From assembly GCF_000423765.1 (NCBI RefSeq), contig NZ_AUIP01000007.1:62001-126000 (forward strand): a stretch of 64,000 nt of DNA. Reading direction: 5' to 3'. Shown piece after piece: positions 56,362 to 64,000 of the stretch; the first letter of the stretch is position 1, and every line of letters begins with the position of its first letter. Source of the DNA: Streptococcus porci DSM 23759 (lineage in GTDB: Bacteria; Bacillota; Bacilli; Lactobacillales; Streptococcaceae). A model generated the notes under the pieces. That model was given only the letters and a program-made list of their open reading frames with translations. It did not search any database and was not told where the DNA came from. The translations under genes were made by a program, and so were the position numbers.

Positions 56362-57799
56362 AATATTTGCTCCAAGTTTTTGGAATAAAGAGGAGAAGGA
56401 TTGGGTAAATTTCCAAGCGCCCTGCAATCATAGCAAAAGAGAGGAGAAGTTTTGAAAAAGGACTAAAGATTGCAAATGTTTCAGTTGTTCCAAGCATTGG
56501 TCCTATATTATTAAAAGTCGAGGCCGCCGCACTTGTTACAATCAGTAGATTGTTATTGTCAAGAGATAAGCATAGAACTAATCCCAACAGGATTAGAACG
56601 TAAACTCCGAGGTATTTAAGGATACTGTGCTGAGTTGCTTTATCTATCGGTTGTCTGTTTACATGGATGGTCATAATACGATTAGGATATAGACTTGAGA
56701 GAACTTGGATGCGTGAAATTTTGGCGATAATCATTCCTCGAATAACTTTAATTCCCCCTGCCGTTGACCCAGCAGAACCACCTAAGAACATTAAGAATAG
56801 TAAAATAACTTGTGAAAAGAGAGGCCAAACCGTTATATCTGTAATCCCAAAGCCAGTTGTTGTAATGATATTTGACACCTCAAAGAAAGAATATTCAAAG
56901 GCTGTAGATAAACTTGGGTAGAGTGACATGATATTCAAGAAGATCAAGATAGAAGAAATTAGAACTACGCTTAAGTAAGTGCGCAATTCTTCATCACCAA
57001 AGAAGGCTTTAAATTTTCGAATTAAAAGGAAGTAGTAGAGATTAAAGTTGACACCAAAGATAAGGGTTCCAATAGAGACAGCGTAGGTAATAGCAGAGCT
57101 ATGGTAGTGAGCGATGGAATCGTTATGAACAGCGAAACCACCAGTACCAGCCCCACCCATTGCCGTGACAATAGCATCGAATAAAGGCATACCGAGCAAC
57201 CACAAAACCAAAGCAAAAATCACAAACATAACCAGGTAGATAATGTAGAGGATTTGCGCCGTATCTTTAAGTTTAGAAACCACCTTACCAAAAACAGGGC
57301 CAGGAACCTCAGCCTTCATGACTTCTAAGTGAGCGTTTTTGCTATTATCCATGATAGCTAGGGCAAAGACCAGCACCCCCATTCCTCCGATGAGGTGAGC
57401 AAAGCTGCGCCAAAAAATCATAGAATGAGATAAAACCCCAACATCAGGCAAAATAGTTGCTCCAGATGTTGTAAAACCAGAGGAAACTTCAAAGAAAGCA
57501 TCGATTAAATTTGGAATTTGTCCTGAAAAGACAAAGGGGAGAGATCCAAAAAATGACCAGAGAATCCAAACCAAGGCGGTAATCAAAAGTCCCTCCTTGG
57601 TGTATATGTGAAGATTTTTGGGCTTAGAGATAGTTCCCAAAATTCCTAGGAATAGCAAAATAGCTTGCGTCCCTAAAATAGACCAGAAGACATTGGCTTC
57701 TTCCCGATAGATAGCAGCGACAATCAGAGGTACCACTAGCAAGAAGGCCTCAATCAGCAGAAGTTTAGCAAGGAGAAATCTTATCATAGAACGATTCAT
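56360..57799 (-). CDS. trkH: Trk/Ktr-type potassium uptake membrane subunit
   Basis: A 479-residue membrane protein made of four M1-P-M2 repeats. Selectivity-filter Gly residues are visible in the pore loops (SGFTTSGAT, GAGTGGFAVHN, ITTTGFGITD, AASTFNNIGP). It conducts K+ when TrkA binds nucleotide. It starts three bases after the trkA stop on the minus strand. TrkH versus KtrB cannot be fully separated by eye, but TrkA with two RCK repeats supports TrkH. Confidence 0.92.
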   Translation of the reverse strand: MNRSMIRFLLAKLLLIEAFLLVVPLIVAAIYREEANVFWSILGTQAILLFLGILGTISKPKNLHIYTKEGLLITALVWILWSFFGSLPFVFSGQIPNLIDAFFEVSSGFTTSGATILPDVGVLSHSMIFWRSFAHLIGGMGVLVFALAIMDNSKNAHLEVMKAEVPGPVFGKVVSKLKDTAQILYIIYLVMFVIFALVLWLLGMPLFDAIVTAMGGAGTGGFAVHNDSIAHYHSSAITYAVSIGTLIFGVNFNLYYFLLIRKFKAFFGDEELRTYLSVVLISSILIFLNIMSLYPSLSTAFEYSFFEVSNIITTTGFGITDITVWPLFSQVILLFLMFLGGSAGSTAGGIKVIRGMIIAKISRIQVLSSLYPNRIMTIHVNRQPIDKATQHSILKYLGVYVLILLGLVLCLSLDNNNLLIVTSAAASTFNNIGPMLGTTETFAIFSPFSKLLLSFAMIAGRLEIYPILLLFIPKTWSKY

Positions 57800-57802
57800 G
57801 AC

Positions 57803-59161
57803 TTACCTCGCTAACAAATCACGTGCGTTTGTGATGTTTTTCAAAAGGGTAATGACAACAATCTTATCACCAACGGCTAAAATATCATTTCCAGTCGGAT
57901 AGATAGGTTTGCCTTTGCGGATGATAGCTGCAATCAGGACGTCTGATTTAAAATTAAGCTCAGCCAATGATTTGCCGATCATCTGGTTGCCCTCGCGAAT
58001 CTCAAATTGCAGGGTTTCGATACGTCCATCTCCCACATGGTGGAGAGCATCTAAGCTAGAAGCGTCTTGAGCATTCTTACGTCCTCGAATAAAGTGCATG
58101 ATGCTGTCAACAGCGATGCGTTTTGGAGTAACAATACTTGAAAACTCCTGACGATCGATAATTTCCAAAAGGCTTGTACGGTTGACCTTGGTAATGTTCT
58201 TGCGGATGCCGATTTTCTCCAAGAACATAGACGTGATGATGTTTTCTTCATCAATCGGTGTTAAGGTTGCAACGGCATCGAAATGTTCAACACTTTCTTC
58301 TAAAAGAACATTTTTAGCTGTCCCATCCCCCTGAACAACGTGCGTCTTTGGAAATTCTTCACTGAACCAACGGGCACGTTTTTCGTTTACTTCAATAACT
58401 TTAACATTGACAGGAGTTTTACTATTTTTGAAAATATTTAGCAGGTAGTAGGAAATTTTACCAGCACCAACTAACAGCAGATTACGAACTGCTTTTGTCT
58501 TAACAAAATTGTGGAAGAGGATCATCTCTACACGATTTCCGGTAACAAAAATGATGTCTCCGGTTTGTAAGGTAGCATCTCCATCTGGAATGATGATGTC
58601 CTGTCCGCGTTGGATGGCACAGACTAGAATATTGCCAAATTTTTTACGGAATTGGCTGAGCTGGATGCTGCAAAGTTTGCTGCCATCGGAAATTTTGAAT
58701 TCCATCAGCATGACACGGCCATTGACAAAATGTTCAACAGACTTGGCATTTGGAAACTCAACGCTATTAGCGATGTAGCGAGCTGCTAGTAGCTCAGGAT
58801 TTATAATCAGTGAAAAATCTAAGAAATTTTTATCCTTGAAATAAGTGTTTGAATATTCAGGATTGCGGACACGTACGACAGTTTCTTTTGCTCCCATTTT
58901 TTTTGCTAGGACAGCGGCAATCATATTAAGCTCGTCTTTATCTGTTAGGGCAACAAAAATATCACAATTTTTGATATCTGCTTGTTCTAAAATCTTAAAG
59001 TTAGCACCATTTCCGACAATGCCGAGAATGTCGTGGCGTTTCATATGGTGTTTGAGAACTTGCTCATCCTCTTCAATCAGAATCACATCATGATTCTCTT
59101 CAACCAATGAGCGGCAAAGTGCAACTCCCACTTTACCCGCACCAACTACAATAATTCTCAT
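57803..59161 (-). CDS. trkA: Trk potassium uptake regulator TrkA
   Basis: A 452-residue cytosolic protein with two RCK_N/RCK_C repeats. The first begins MRIIVVGAGKVGVALC (dinucleotide site) and the second NLLLVGAGKISYYLL near residue 226. It gates TrkH in response to NAD(H) or ATP, and RCK_C domains may bind c-di-AMP in Firmicutes. First gene of the trkA-trkH operon, divergent from ddl, with a minus-strand TATAAT (59231-59226) in the 176-base gap. Confidence 0.93.
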   Translation of the reverse strand: MRIIVVGAGKVGVALCRSLVEENHDVILIEEDEQVLKHHMKRHDILGIVGNGANFKILEQADIKNCDIFVALTDKDELNMIAAVLAKKMGAKETVVRVRNPEYSNTYFKDKNFLDFSLIINPELLAARYIANSVEFPNAKSVEHFVNGRVMLMEFKISDGSKLCSIQLSQFRKKFGNILVCAIQRGQDIIIPDGDATLQTGDIIFVTGNRVEMILFHNFVKTKAVRNLLLVGAGKISYYLLNIFKNSKTPVNVKVIEVNEKRARWFSEEFPKTHVVQGDGTAKNVLLEESVEHFDAVATLTPIDEENIITSMFLEKIGIRKNITKVNRTSLLEIIDRQEFSSIVTPKRIAVDSIMHFIRGRKNAQDASSLDALHHVGDGRIETLQFEIREGNQMIGKSLAELNFKSDVLIAAIIRKGKPIYPTGNDILAVGDKIVVITLLKNITNARDLLAR

Positions 59162-59225
59162 GGATTAATAATCCTGAAACATATCTTAAGGGGATATGTT
59201 CTTCCTCTCTAATAGTATTCTATAT

Positions 59226-59231
59226 ATTATA
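59226..59231 (-). promoter_or_regulatory. -10 box of trkAH
   Basis: Minus-strand TATAAT. The leader has a perfect ACATATC/GATATGT hairpin (59179-59199) just before the ribosome binding site. Confidence 0.5.
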
Positions 59232-59277
59232 CTCCTTTTTGAAGAAAATGCACGAAAAAATATGCTCTAATCAGGCT

Positions 59278-59305
59278 TTGTATTTATCTGAAAGTGTGAT
59301 AAAAT
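59278..59305 (+). promoter_or_regulatory. Promoter of ddl
   Basis: TTGTAT (59278-59283), 16-base spacer, TAAAAT (59300-59305) with TGA extension. Confidence 0.6.
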
Positions 59306-59337
59306 AAAGGAATACCATACACGGAAAAGAGAGAACC

Positions 59338-60384
59338 ATGTCTAAACAAACTTTGATTTTATTATATGGTGGCAGGTCTGCCGAGCGTGAGGTTTCAGTC
59401 CTATCTGCCGAAAGCGTTATGCGAGCGGTTAATTACGATAAATTCTTCGTTAAAACCTACTTTATCACTCAGACTGGAGACTTTATCAAGACACAAGAAT
59501 TTTCAGAGACACCATCAGATGATGAAAAACTTATGACTAACGACACCATTGTGACTGAACAAAAAATCCGTCCAAGTGACATTTACGAGGAGACGGCTGT
59601 TGCTTTTCCGGTTCTTCATGGACCGATGGGTGAAGATGGCTCCATCCAAGGTTTTCTCGAAGTTCTCAAGATGCCTTATGTAGGTACGAATATCTTGTCA
59701 TCAAGCCTTGCAATGGATAAAATTACAACCAAGCGCGTACTTGAGTCAGCCGGTGTTCCTCAGGTCGCCTATACGGTATATATCGAAGGCGAGGATTTGG
59801 AAAAAGCTATCGCTGATACGCTTGCAAAACTCACTTTCCCGATTTTTGTCAAACCAGCTAACATGGGCTCCTCAGTCGGTATCAGCAAAGCAGAAGACGA
59901 AGAAAGTCTACGTTCAGCCATTTCCCTTGCCCTAAAATACGACAGTCGTATCCTAATTGAGCAGGGTGTCGTAGCGCGTGAGATTGAAGTGGGCTTGCTG
60001 GGAAATACTGATGTGAAGACAACTCAAGCAGGAGAAGTGGTTAAGGATGTCGCCTTCTACGACTACCAAGCCAAGTACATCGATAATAAGATTACCATGG
60101 CTATTCCAGCGGAAATTCCAGCTAATGTAATGTTGAAAATGCGGGAATACGCTGCCCAAGCATTTCGTGCGATTGGCGGATGTGGTCTATCACGCTGTGA
60201 TTTTTTCATGACCGAAGATGGTTCCATTTATCTTAATGAGCTTAACACCATGCCGGGGTTCACCCAGTGGTCTATGTATCCCATCCTTTGGGAAAATATG
60301 GGACTCAAATATCCAGACTTGATTGAGGAATTAGTTCGCCTTGCACAAGAGATGTTTGATAAGCGTGAAAGCCACTTGATTTAA
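59338..60384 (+). CDS. ddl: D-alanine-D-alanine ligase
   Basis: A 348-residue ATP-grasp ligase making the D-Ala-D-Ala dipeptide for wall precursors. [20 protein letters not shown] at the start, [15 protein letters not shown] (about 97-111) and the C-terminal [17 protein letters not shown] are signatures. The active-site loop and Tyr/Phe position fit a D-Ala, not D-Lac, ligase (YDYQAKY segment, vancomycin-sensitive type). Followed by murF after its own terminator. Confidence 0.96.
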   Translation: MSKQTLILLYGGRSAEREVSVLSAESVMRAVNYDKFFVKTYFITQTGDFIKTQEFSETPSDDEKLMTNDTIVTEQKIRPSDIYEETAVAFPVLHGPMGEDGSIQGFLEVLKMPYVGTNILSSSLAMDKITTKRVLESAGVPQVAYTVYIEGEDLEKAIADTLAKLTFPIFVKPANMGSSVGISKAEDEESLRSAISLALKYDSRILIEQGVVAREIEVGLLGNTDVKTTQAGEVVKDVAFYDYQAKYIDNKITMAIPAEIPANVMLKMREYAAQAFRAIGGCGLSRCDFFMTEDGSIYLNELNTMPGFTQWSMYPILWENMGLKYPDLIEELVRLAQEMFDKRESHLI

Positions 60385-60388
60385 TTTA

Positions 60389-60397
60389 TGCTATAAT
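60389..60397 (+). promoter_or_regulatory. Extended -10 before murF
   Basis: TGCTATAAT, placed immediately before the hairpin 60398-60418. Confidence 0.5.
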
Positions 60398-60420
60398 AAA
60401 AGAGCTTAAGGCTCTTTTAT
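60398..60420 (+). terminator. Terminator between ddl and murF
   Basis: AAAAGAGC (60398-60405) pairs perfectly with GCTCTTTT (60411-60418), five-base loop, followed by ATTTT. A transcript from the -10 just upstream would begin inside this stem and so escape it. Confidence 0.7.
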
Positions 60421-60448
60421 TTTGAGCTTATTCCAGAAAGGAACAGAT

Positions 60449-61810
60449 ATGAAATTAACGTTACATGAAGTCGGCAAGGTAGTTGGTGCCAAAAATGATG
60501 TCACCATATATGAAGATTTTGTCTTGAATAAGATTGAATTTGATTCTCGTTTAATTGAATCTGGCGATTTGTTTTTACCTTTAAAAGGCGCGCGTGATGG
60601 ACATGATTTTATTGAGACGGCTTTTGAGAAAGGAGCGACAGCAACTTTTTCAGAAAAAGAAGTGACTCAACCTCATATTTTAGTAGAGGATTGCCTCAAA
60701 GCTTTCCAAGATTTGGCAGCCTATTACTTAAAAAAAACTCAGGTTCAAGTCATTGCTGTGACGGGTTCTAATGGTAAAACAACCACAAAGGATATGATTC
60801 ACGATGTGCTTGCCACAACTTTCAAGACCTATAAAACCCAAGGCAATTACAACAACGAAATTGGCTTGCCATACACTGTTCTTCACATGCCAGATGAAAC
60901 GGAGAAGATTGTTCTTGAGATGGGACAAGATCACATGGGGGATATCCATCTGTTGTCTCGACTGGCCCAACCTAGCATTGGCGTCGTGACCTTGATTGGG
61001 GAGGCCCATTTGGAGTTTTTCGGTAGTCGTGATAAAATTGCCGAGGGTAAGATGCAGATAGCTGACGGTATGGCTACTGGAAGCCCGCTTATTGTACCTG
61101 CAGATGAGATTATTAGACCTTATATGCCGACAGGTCTTGAAGTGGTTCGCTTCGGGGACAATGCAGAGCTCACTATCACTGACTTGTCAGAAGCAAAAGA
61201 CAGTCTGACCTTTAAGACGAACTTTCTCAGATTAGCCATTACCCTACCTGTGCCAGGAAAATATAATGCTACAAACGCTATGATTGCTGCTTATGTAGGA
61301 AAACTATTAGATGTCAGTGAAGAGAATATCGTTTCTGCTCTTGCTAATTTAAAGCTCACACGAAACCGAACTGAGTGGAAAAAAGCTGGTAACGGGGCGG
61401 ATATTTTATCTGATGTTTACAATGCAAATCCGACGGCTATGAAGCTGATTTTAGAGACTTTTTCAGCCATTCCAGCAAACGCAGGAGGGAAAAAAATCGC
61501 CGTTCTTGCGGATATGAAGGAGTTAGGAGAGGAATCGGTAGCTTTGCACAGTCAAATGATTCTGAGTTTGAATCCGGATGTACTTGATAGCGTCATTTTT
61601 TATGGAGAGGACATTGCAGAGCTGGCTCAACTAGCGAGTCAAATGTTCCCGATTGGGCATGTTTATTACTTTAAAAAGACAGCAGACGAGGACCAATTTG
61701 ACCACATGCTGACAAAAATAAAGGAAATCCTGAGCCCCACCGATCAAATCCTCCTAAAAGGTTCAAACTCCATGAATCTGGCAAAAGTGGTTGAAGCATT
61801 GGAAAAGTAA
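60449..61810 (+). CDS. murF: UDP-N-acetylmuramoyl-tripeptide--D-alanyl-D-alanine ligase
   Basis: A 453-residue Mur ligase that adds the Ddl product to the UDP-MurNAc-tripeptide. The ATP loop VTGSNGKTTTKD is near residues 107-118, YKTQGNYNNEIGLP and LEMGQDHMGDI follow, and the third domain has DVYNANPTAMK near 329-339. ATG 60449 has AAAGGA upstream; a frame from TTG 60422 is inside the preceding terminator region. Pairs with ddl as in other streptococci. Confidence 0.95.
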   Translation: MKLTLHEVGKVVGAKNDVTIYEDFVLNKIEFDSRLIESGDLFLPLKGARDGHDFIETAFEKGATATFSEKEVTQPHILVEDCLKAFQDLAAYYLKKTQVQVIAVTGSNGKTTTKDMIHDVLATTFKTYKTQGNYNNEIGLPYTVLHMPDETEKIVLEMGQDHMGDIHLLSRLAQPSIGVVTLIGEAHLEFFGSRDKIAEGKMQIADGMATGSPLIVPADEIIRPYMPTGLEVVRFGDNAELTITDLSEAKDSLTFKTNFLRLAITLPVPGKYNATNAMIAAYVGKLLDVSEENIVSALANLKLTRNRTEWKKAGNGADILSDVYNANPTAMKLILETFSAIPANAGGKKIAVLADMKELGEESVALHSQMILSLNPDVLDSVIFYGEDIAELAQLASQMFPIGHVYYFKKTADEDQFDHMLTKIKEILSPTDQILLKGSNSMNLAKVVEALEK

Positions 61811-61912
61811 CTTCCGTAGCAACTTTTTGACAATGAGCCACAAAGTGCTAAAATGACGGTAGAACATCTTGTTATCACGTTATCACTCAGTCTAGTTTGA
61901 TGATTAAAAATG

Positions 61913-61940
61913 TTGAATATTCTGAAAAATGTGATACAAT
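61913..61940 (+). promoter_or_regulatory. Promoter of gapN with overlapping CodY-box-like sequence
   Basis: TTGAAT (61913-61918), 16-base spacer, TACAAT (61935-61940) with TGA extension. AATATTCTGAAAAAT (61916-61930) matches the CodY consensus with two mismatches and would block polymerase binding. Confidence 0.6.
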
Positions 61941-61970
61941 AGTCCTATTAAACTTAAAAGGAGAACTATC

Positions 61971-63398
61971 TTGACTAAACAATACAAAAATCTTGTCAAC
62001 GGTGAGTGGAAACTTTCTGATAATGAGATTAAAATCTACGCACCAGCAAATGGAGAAGAATTAGGGTCAGTTCCAGCTATGAGCCAAGAAGACGTTGACT
62101 ACGTTTATGCAACGGCGAAAGCTGCACAACCAGCTTGGCGTGCCCTTTCATATGTTGAGCGTGCAGCTTATCTTCACAAGGCAGCTGATATTCTTGTTCG
62201 CGACGCTGAAAAAATCGGTGCAATTCTTTCAAAAGAAGTTGCTAAAGGCTATAAAGCAGCGGTTTCTGAAGTTGTTCGTACTGCGGACATCATCCGTTAC
62301 GCAGCAGAAGAAGGTGTCCGTATGGAAGGTGAAGTCCTTGAAGGCGGAAGCTTTGAAGCCGGCAGCAAGAAAAAAATTGCCATTGTGCGTCGTGAGCCAC
62401 TTGGACTTGTCCTTGCAATCTCACCATTTAACTACCCAGTAAACTTGGCTGGTTCTAAGATTGCGCCAGCTTTGATTTCAGGAAATGTTGTTGCTCTTAA
62501 ACCACCAACACAAGGTTCAATCTCAGGTCTACTTTTGGCGGAAGCTTTTGCAGAAGCAGGACTTCCAGCAGGTGTTTTCAGCACTATTACAGGTAAAGGA
62601 TCAGTTATCGGTGACTACATTGTTGAGCACGAAGCTGTAAACTTTATCAACTTTACAGGTTCAACCCCAATCGGTGAACGTATCGGTAAATTGGCTGGCA
62701 TGCGTCCAATCATGCTTGAACTTGGTGGTAAAGACTCAGCTATCGTTCTTGAAGATGCTGATCTTGCTAAAGCAGCTAAAGACATTGTTGTCGGTGGTCT
62801 TAGCTACTCAGGTCAGCGTTGTACAGCGGTCAAACGTGTTCTTGTTATGGATAGTGTGGCTGACGAATTAGCTGGACTTATCAATGCTGAGGTTGCAAAA
62901 CTTTCTGTAGGTATGCCAGAGGACAATGCTGATATCACACCAGTTATTGACTCAGGTTCAGCTGATTATATTGAAGGTCTTGCAAAAGATGCTGAAGAGA
63001 AGGGGGCTAAGGCTCAAACTGAGTTCAAGCGCGAAGGTAACCTTATCTGGCCAACAATCTACGACCACGTCACTACTGACATGCATCTTGCTTGGGAAGA
63101 GCCATTCGGACCAATCATGCCGATTATTCGTGTATCTTCAGTTGAAGAAGCAATCACGATTTCTAACAAGTCAGAATACGGACTTCAAGCATCAGTATTT
63201 ACCAACGACTTCCCACTTGCTTTCTCTATTGCAGAGCAACTTGAAGTTGGGACAGTTCACATCAACAACAAAACGCAACGCGGTACAGATAACTTCCCAT
63301 TCTTAGGTGCTAAGAAGTCTGGTGCTGGTACTCAAGGGGTTAAATACTCTATCGAGGCCATGACAACTGTCAAATCAACTGTTTTTGATATTAAATAG
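61971..63398 (+). CDS. gapN: NADP-dependent non-phosphorylating glyceraldehyde-3-phosphate dehydrogenase
   Basis: A 475-residue aldehyde-dehydrogenase-fold enzyme that oxidises glyceraldehyde-3-phosphate directly to 3-phosphoglycerate and yields NADPH. The catalytic Cys284 (SGQRCTAVKR) is at the same position as in the S. mutans enzyme. Glu250 lies in LELGGKD and Asn154 in SPFNYP. It starts with TTG 61971, the only in-frame start near the AAAGGAG site at 61957-61963. Streptococci use GapN for NADPH because they lack oxidative pentose-phosphate activity in part. Confidence 0.96.
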   Translation: MTKQYKNLVNGEWKLSDNEIKIYAPANGEELGSVPAMSQEDVDYVYATAKAAQPAWRALSYVERAAYLHKAADILVRDAEKIGAILSKEVAKGYKAAVSEVVRTADIIRYAAEEGVRMEGEVLEGGSFEAGSKKKIAIVRREPLGLVLAISPFNYPVNLAGSKIAPALISGNVVALKPPTQGSISGLLLAEAFAEAGLPAGVFSTITGKGSVIGDYIVEHEAVNFINFTGSTPIGERIGKLAGMRPIMLELGGKDSAIVLEDADLAKAAKDIVVGGLSYSGQRCTAVKRVLVMDSVADELAGLINAEVAKLSVGMPEDNADITPVIDSGSADYIEGLAKDAEEKGAKAQTEFKREGNLIWPTIYDHVTTDMHLAWEEPFGPIMPIIRVSSVEEAITISNKSEYGLQASVFTNDFPLAFSIAEQLEVGTVHINNKTQRGTDNFPFLGAKKSGAGTQGVKYSIEAMTTVKSTVFDIK

Positions 63399-63411
63399 AG
63401 ACTTAGATGAG

Positions 63412-63437
63412 AATCCATCAGAAATGGTGGATTTTTT
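63412..63437 (+). terminator. Terminator after gapN
   Basis: AATCCATCA (63412-63420) pairs with TGGTGGATT (63425-63433), one G-U, GAAA tetraloop, T-tract. Confidence 0.85.
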
Positions 63438-63871
63438 GTTACACCTACAAGCCATAGTCGGATAAATTAGCTTTCAGACAAGGAACGGAGGTGCAGGCAG
63501 TACTAGAGTAGAGCAAGTCGAAAGTGATGCCGTATCGAAGCTAATACAAATGACTCTATCACAAAAGGAAAGTCTATCGTCCATTAGTGATAGAGGAGCT
63601 CAGGAAAATCAGCAGTAGAATAGCAGACGCAAACAGTCCGAGTTTTTTGCTATTTTGCAAGCTCAAGACACAAATGACCAAAAGAGATGAATGACTCTAT
63701 TACGGGAGAGAATTGTTATCACTTCAGTCAAAGTTGTCGAGGTTTGCACCGATCGAACTCTATGATTCCAGATACCTTATCATAGACAAAGTCTATTAGA
63801 CGGATATGTTGTGATTACGCGTCATTAAACATCTCTAGGGGGTTCTAGCGATGTTTTACTTCCCTTTTTCT
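63438..63871. other. Intergenic region without recognisable gene
   Basis: I see no supported coding sequence on either strand. A short direct repeat, AATGACTCTAT(C/T)AC, occurs near 63549 and 63690, and a compound hairpin AAACATC/GATGTTT with an inner CTAG/CTAG lies at 63827-63856. The region may be decayed sequence. Confidence 0.4.
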
Positions 63872-63900
63872 TTGAAAAGAACAAACAATTATGATAAAAT
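63872..63900 (+). promoter_or_regulatory. Promoter of the last, partial gene
   Basis: TTGAAA (63872-63877), 17-base spacer, TAAAAT (63895-63900) with TGA extension. Confidence 0.7.
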
Positions 63901-63929
63901 AATCACTAATTTAAGGAGTATCTAGTCTA

Positions 63930-64000
63930 ATGAAGGTGTTAAAATGGTTTCTATGGATATTAAATGTTTGCTTGTTGGGAGTGGCCCTTTTTTTAGGTGT
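63930..64000 (+). CDS. N-terminus of a membrane or secreted protein (partial)
   Basis: ATG 63930 with AAGGAG (63913-63918) opens a frame that runs off the window after 23 codons. The visible part is Lys-containing at the start and then strongly hydrophobic (WFLWILNVCLLGVALFLG), a signal or membrane-anchor helix. Nothing more can be said from this window. Confidence 0.7.
   Translation, partial: MKVLKWFLWILNVCLLGVALFLG

Overview
The window is a stretch of low-GC Firmicute chromosome and almost certainly comes from a Streptococcus. The evidence is gene content and order. There is a division cluster ftsA-ftsZ-ylmE-sepF-ylmG-ylmH-divIVA followed by T-box-controlled ileS. macP lies next to nudF and mtnN, epuA next to endA, and pbp2b next to recR. 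A non-phosphorylating gapN is present, along with a glutamine transporter that has two binding domains fused to the permease. Promoters are often extended -10 (TGnTATAAT) elements. I cannot fix the species from sequence alone. The several broken genes would fit a salivarius/thermophilus-like or bovis/equinus-like lineage, but that is inference.

Layout. 0-8 kb: end of an unidentified gene, a TehB-type methyltransferase (minus), a PepV-like M20 peptidase, metG, a GNAT acetyltransferase killed by one amber codon, and a minus-strand membrane operon (YraQ-type permease, TIGR03943 partner and two small proteins). 8-11 kb: an ASCH protein, a membrane acyltransferase interrupted by 24 copies of the tetranucleotide AGTC, and a Gfo/Idh oxidoreductase. 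11-20 kb: glmU, nudF-macP-mtnN and the division cluster. 20-31 kb: T-box-ileS, apt, metA-dnaD (with a MET-box and a structured leader), a decayed gene, an ArAE-type exporter, a DUF2130 protein and an ABC-F ATPase. 31-39 kb: murA-epuA-endA, pyrD (minus), gpmA, a formate/nitrite-type channel, pbp2b and recR. 39-59 kb: a block lying between recR and ddl, which are adjacent in pneumococcus. It holds glnPQ (minus), a HAD phosphatase, a YeiH exporter, an alpha/beta hydrolase, uvrC, a nitroreductase-ACT-pepV run, a uracil-DNA-glycosylase-type protein, a six-gene 5-oxoprolinase operon and trkAH (minus). 59-64 kb: ddl, murF, gapN and the start of a membrane protein.

How the genes work together. glmU, murA, ddl, murF, pbp2b and macP serve peptidoglycan synthesis. 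ftsA/Z, sepF, the ylm genes and divIVA build and place the septum. A nitrogen theme links glnPQ with the 5-oxoprolinase operon. Each has a perfect ATGTNA-N7-TNACAT GlnR-type box exactly 16 bases upstream of its predicted -35, so both are probably under one glutamine/glutamate signal.

The most interesting points are two. (1) The acyltransferase is an apparent phase-variable contingency locus, OFF in this sequence and restored by gain of one repeat unit or loss of two. (2) The pxp operon carries its own biotin carboxyl carrier and biotin carboxylase between pxpC and pxpA, plus an NRAMP-fold transporter lacking the metal-binding residues. PxpB/PxpC resemble the carboxyltransferase part of urea carboxylase, so the operon may encode a split, biotin-dependent lactam-opening system. 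Several structured mRNA leaders (metA, ABC-F, apt) and a short dispersed repeat family also deserve attention.
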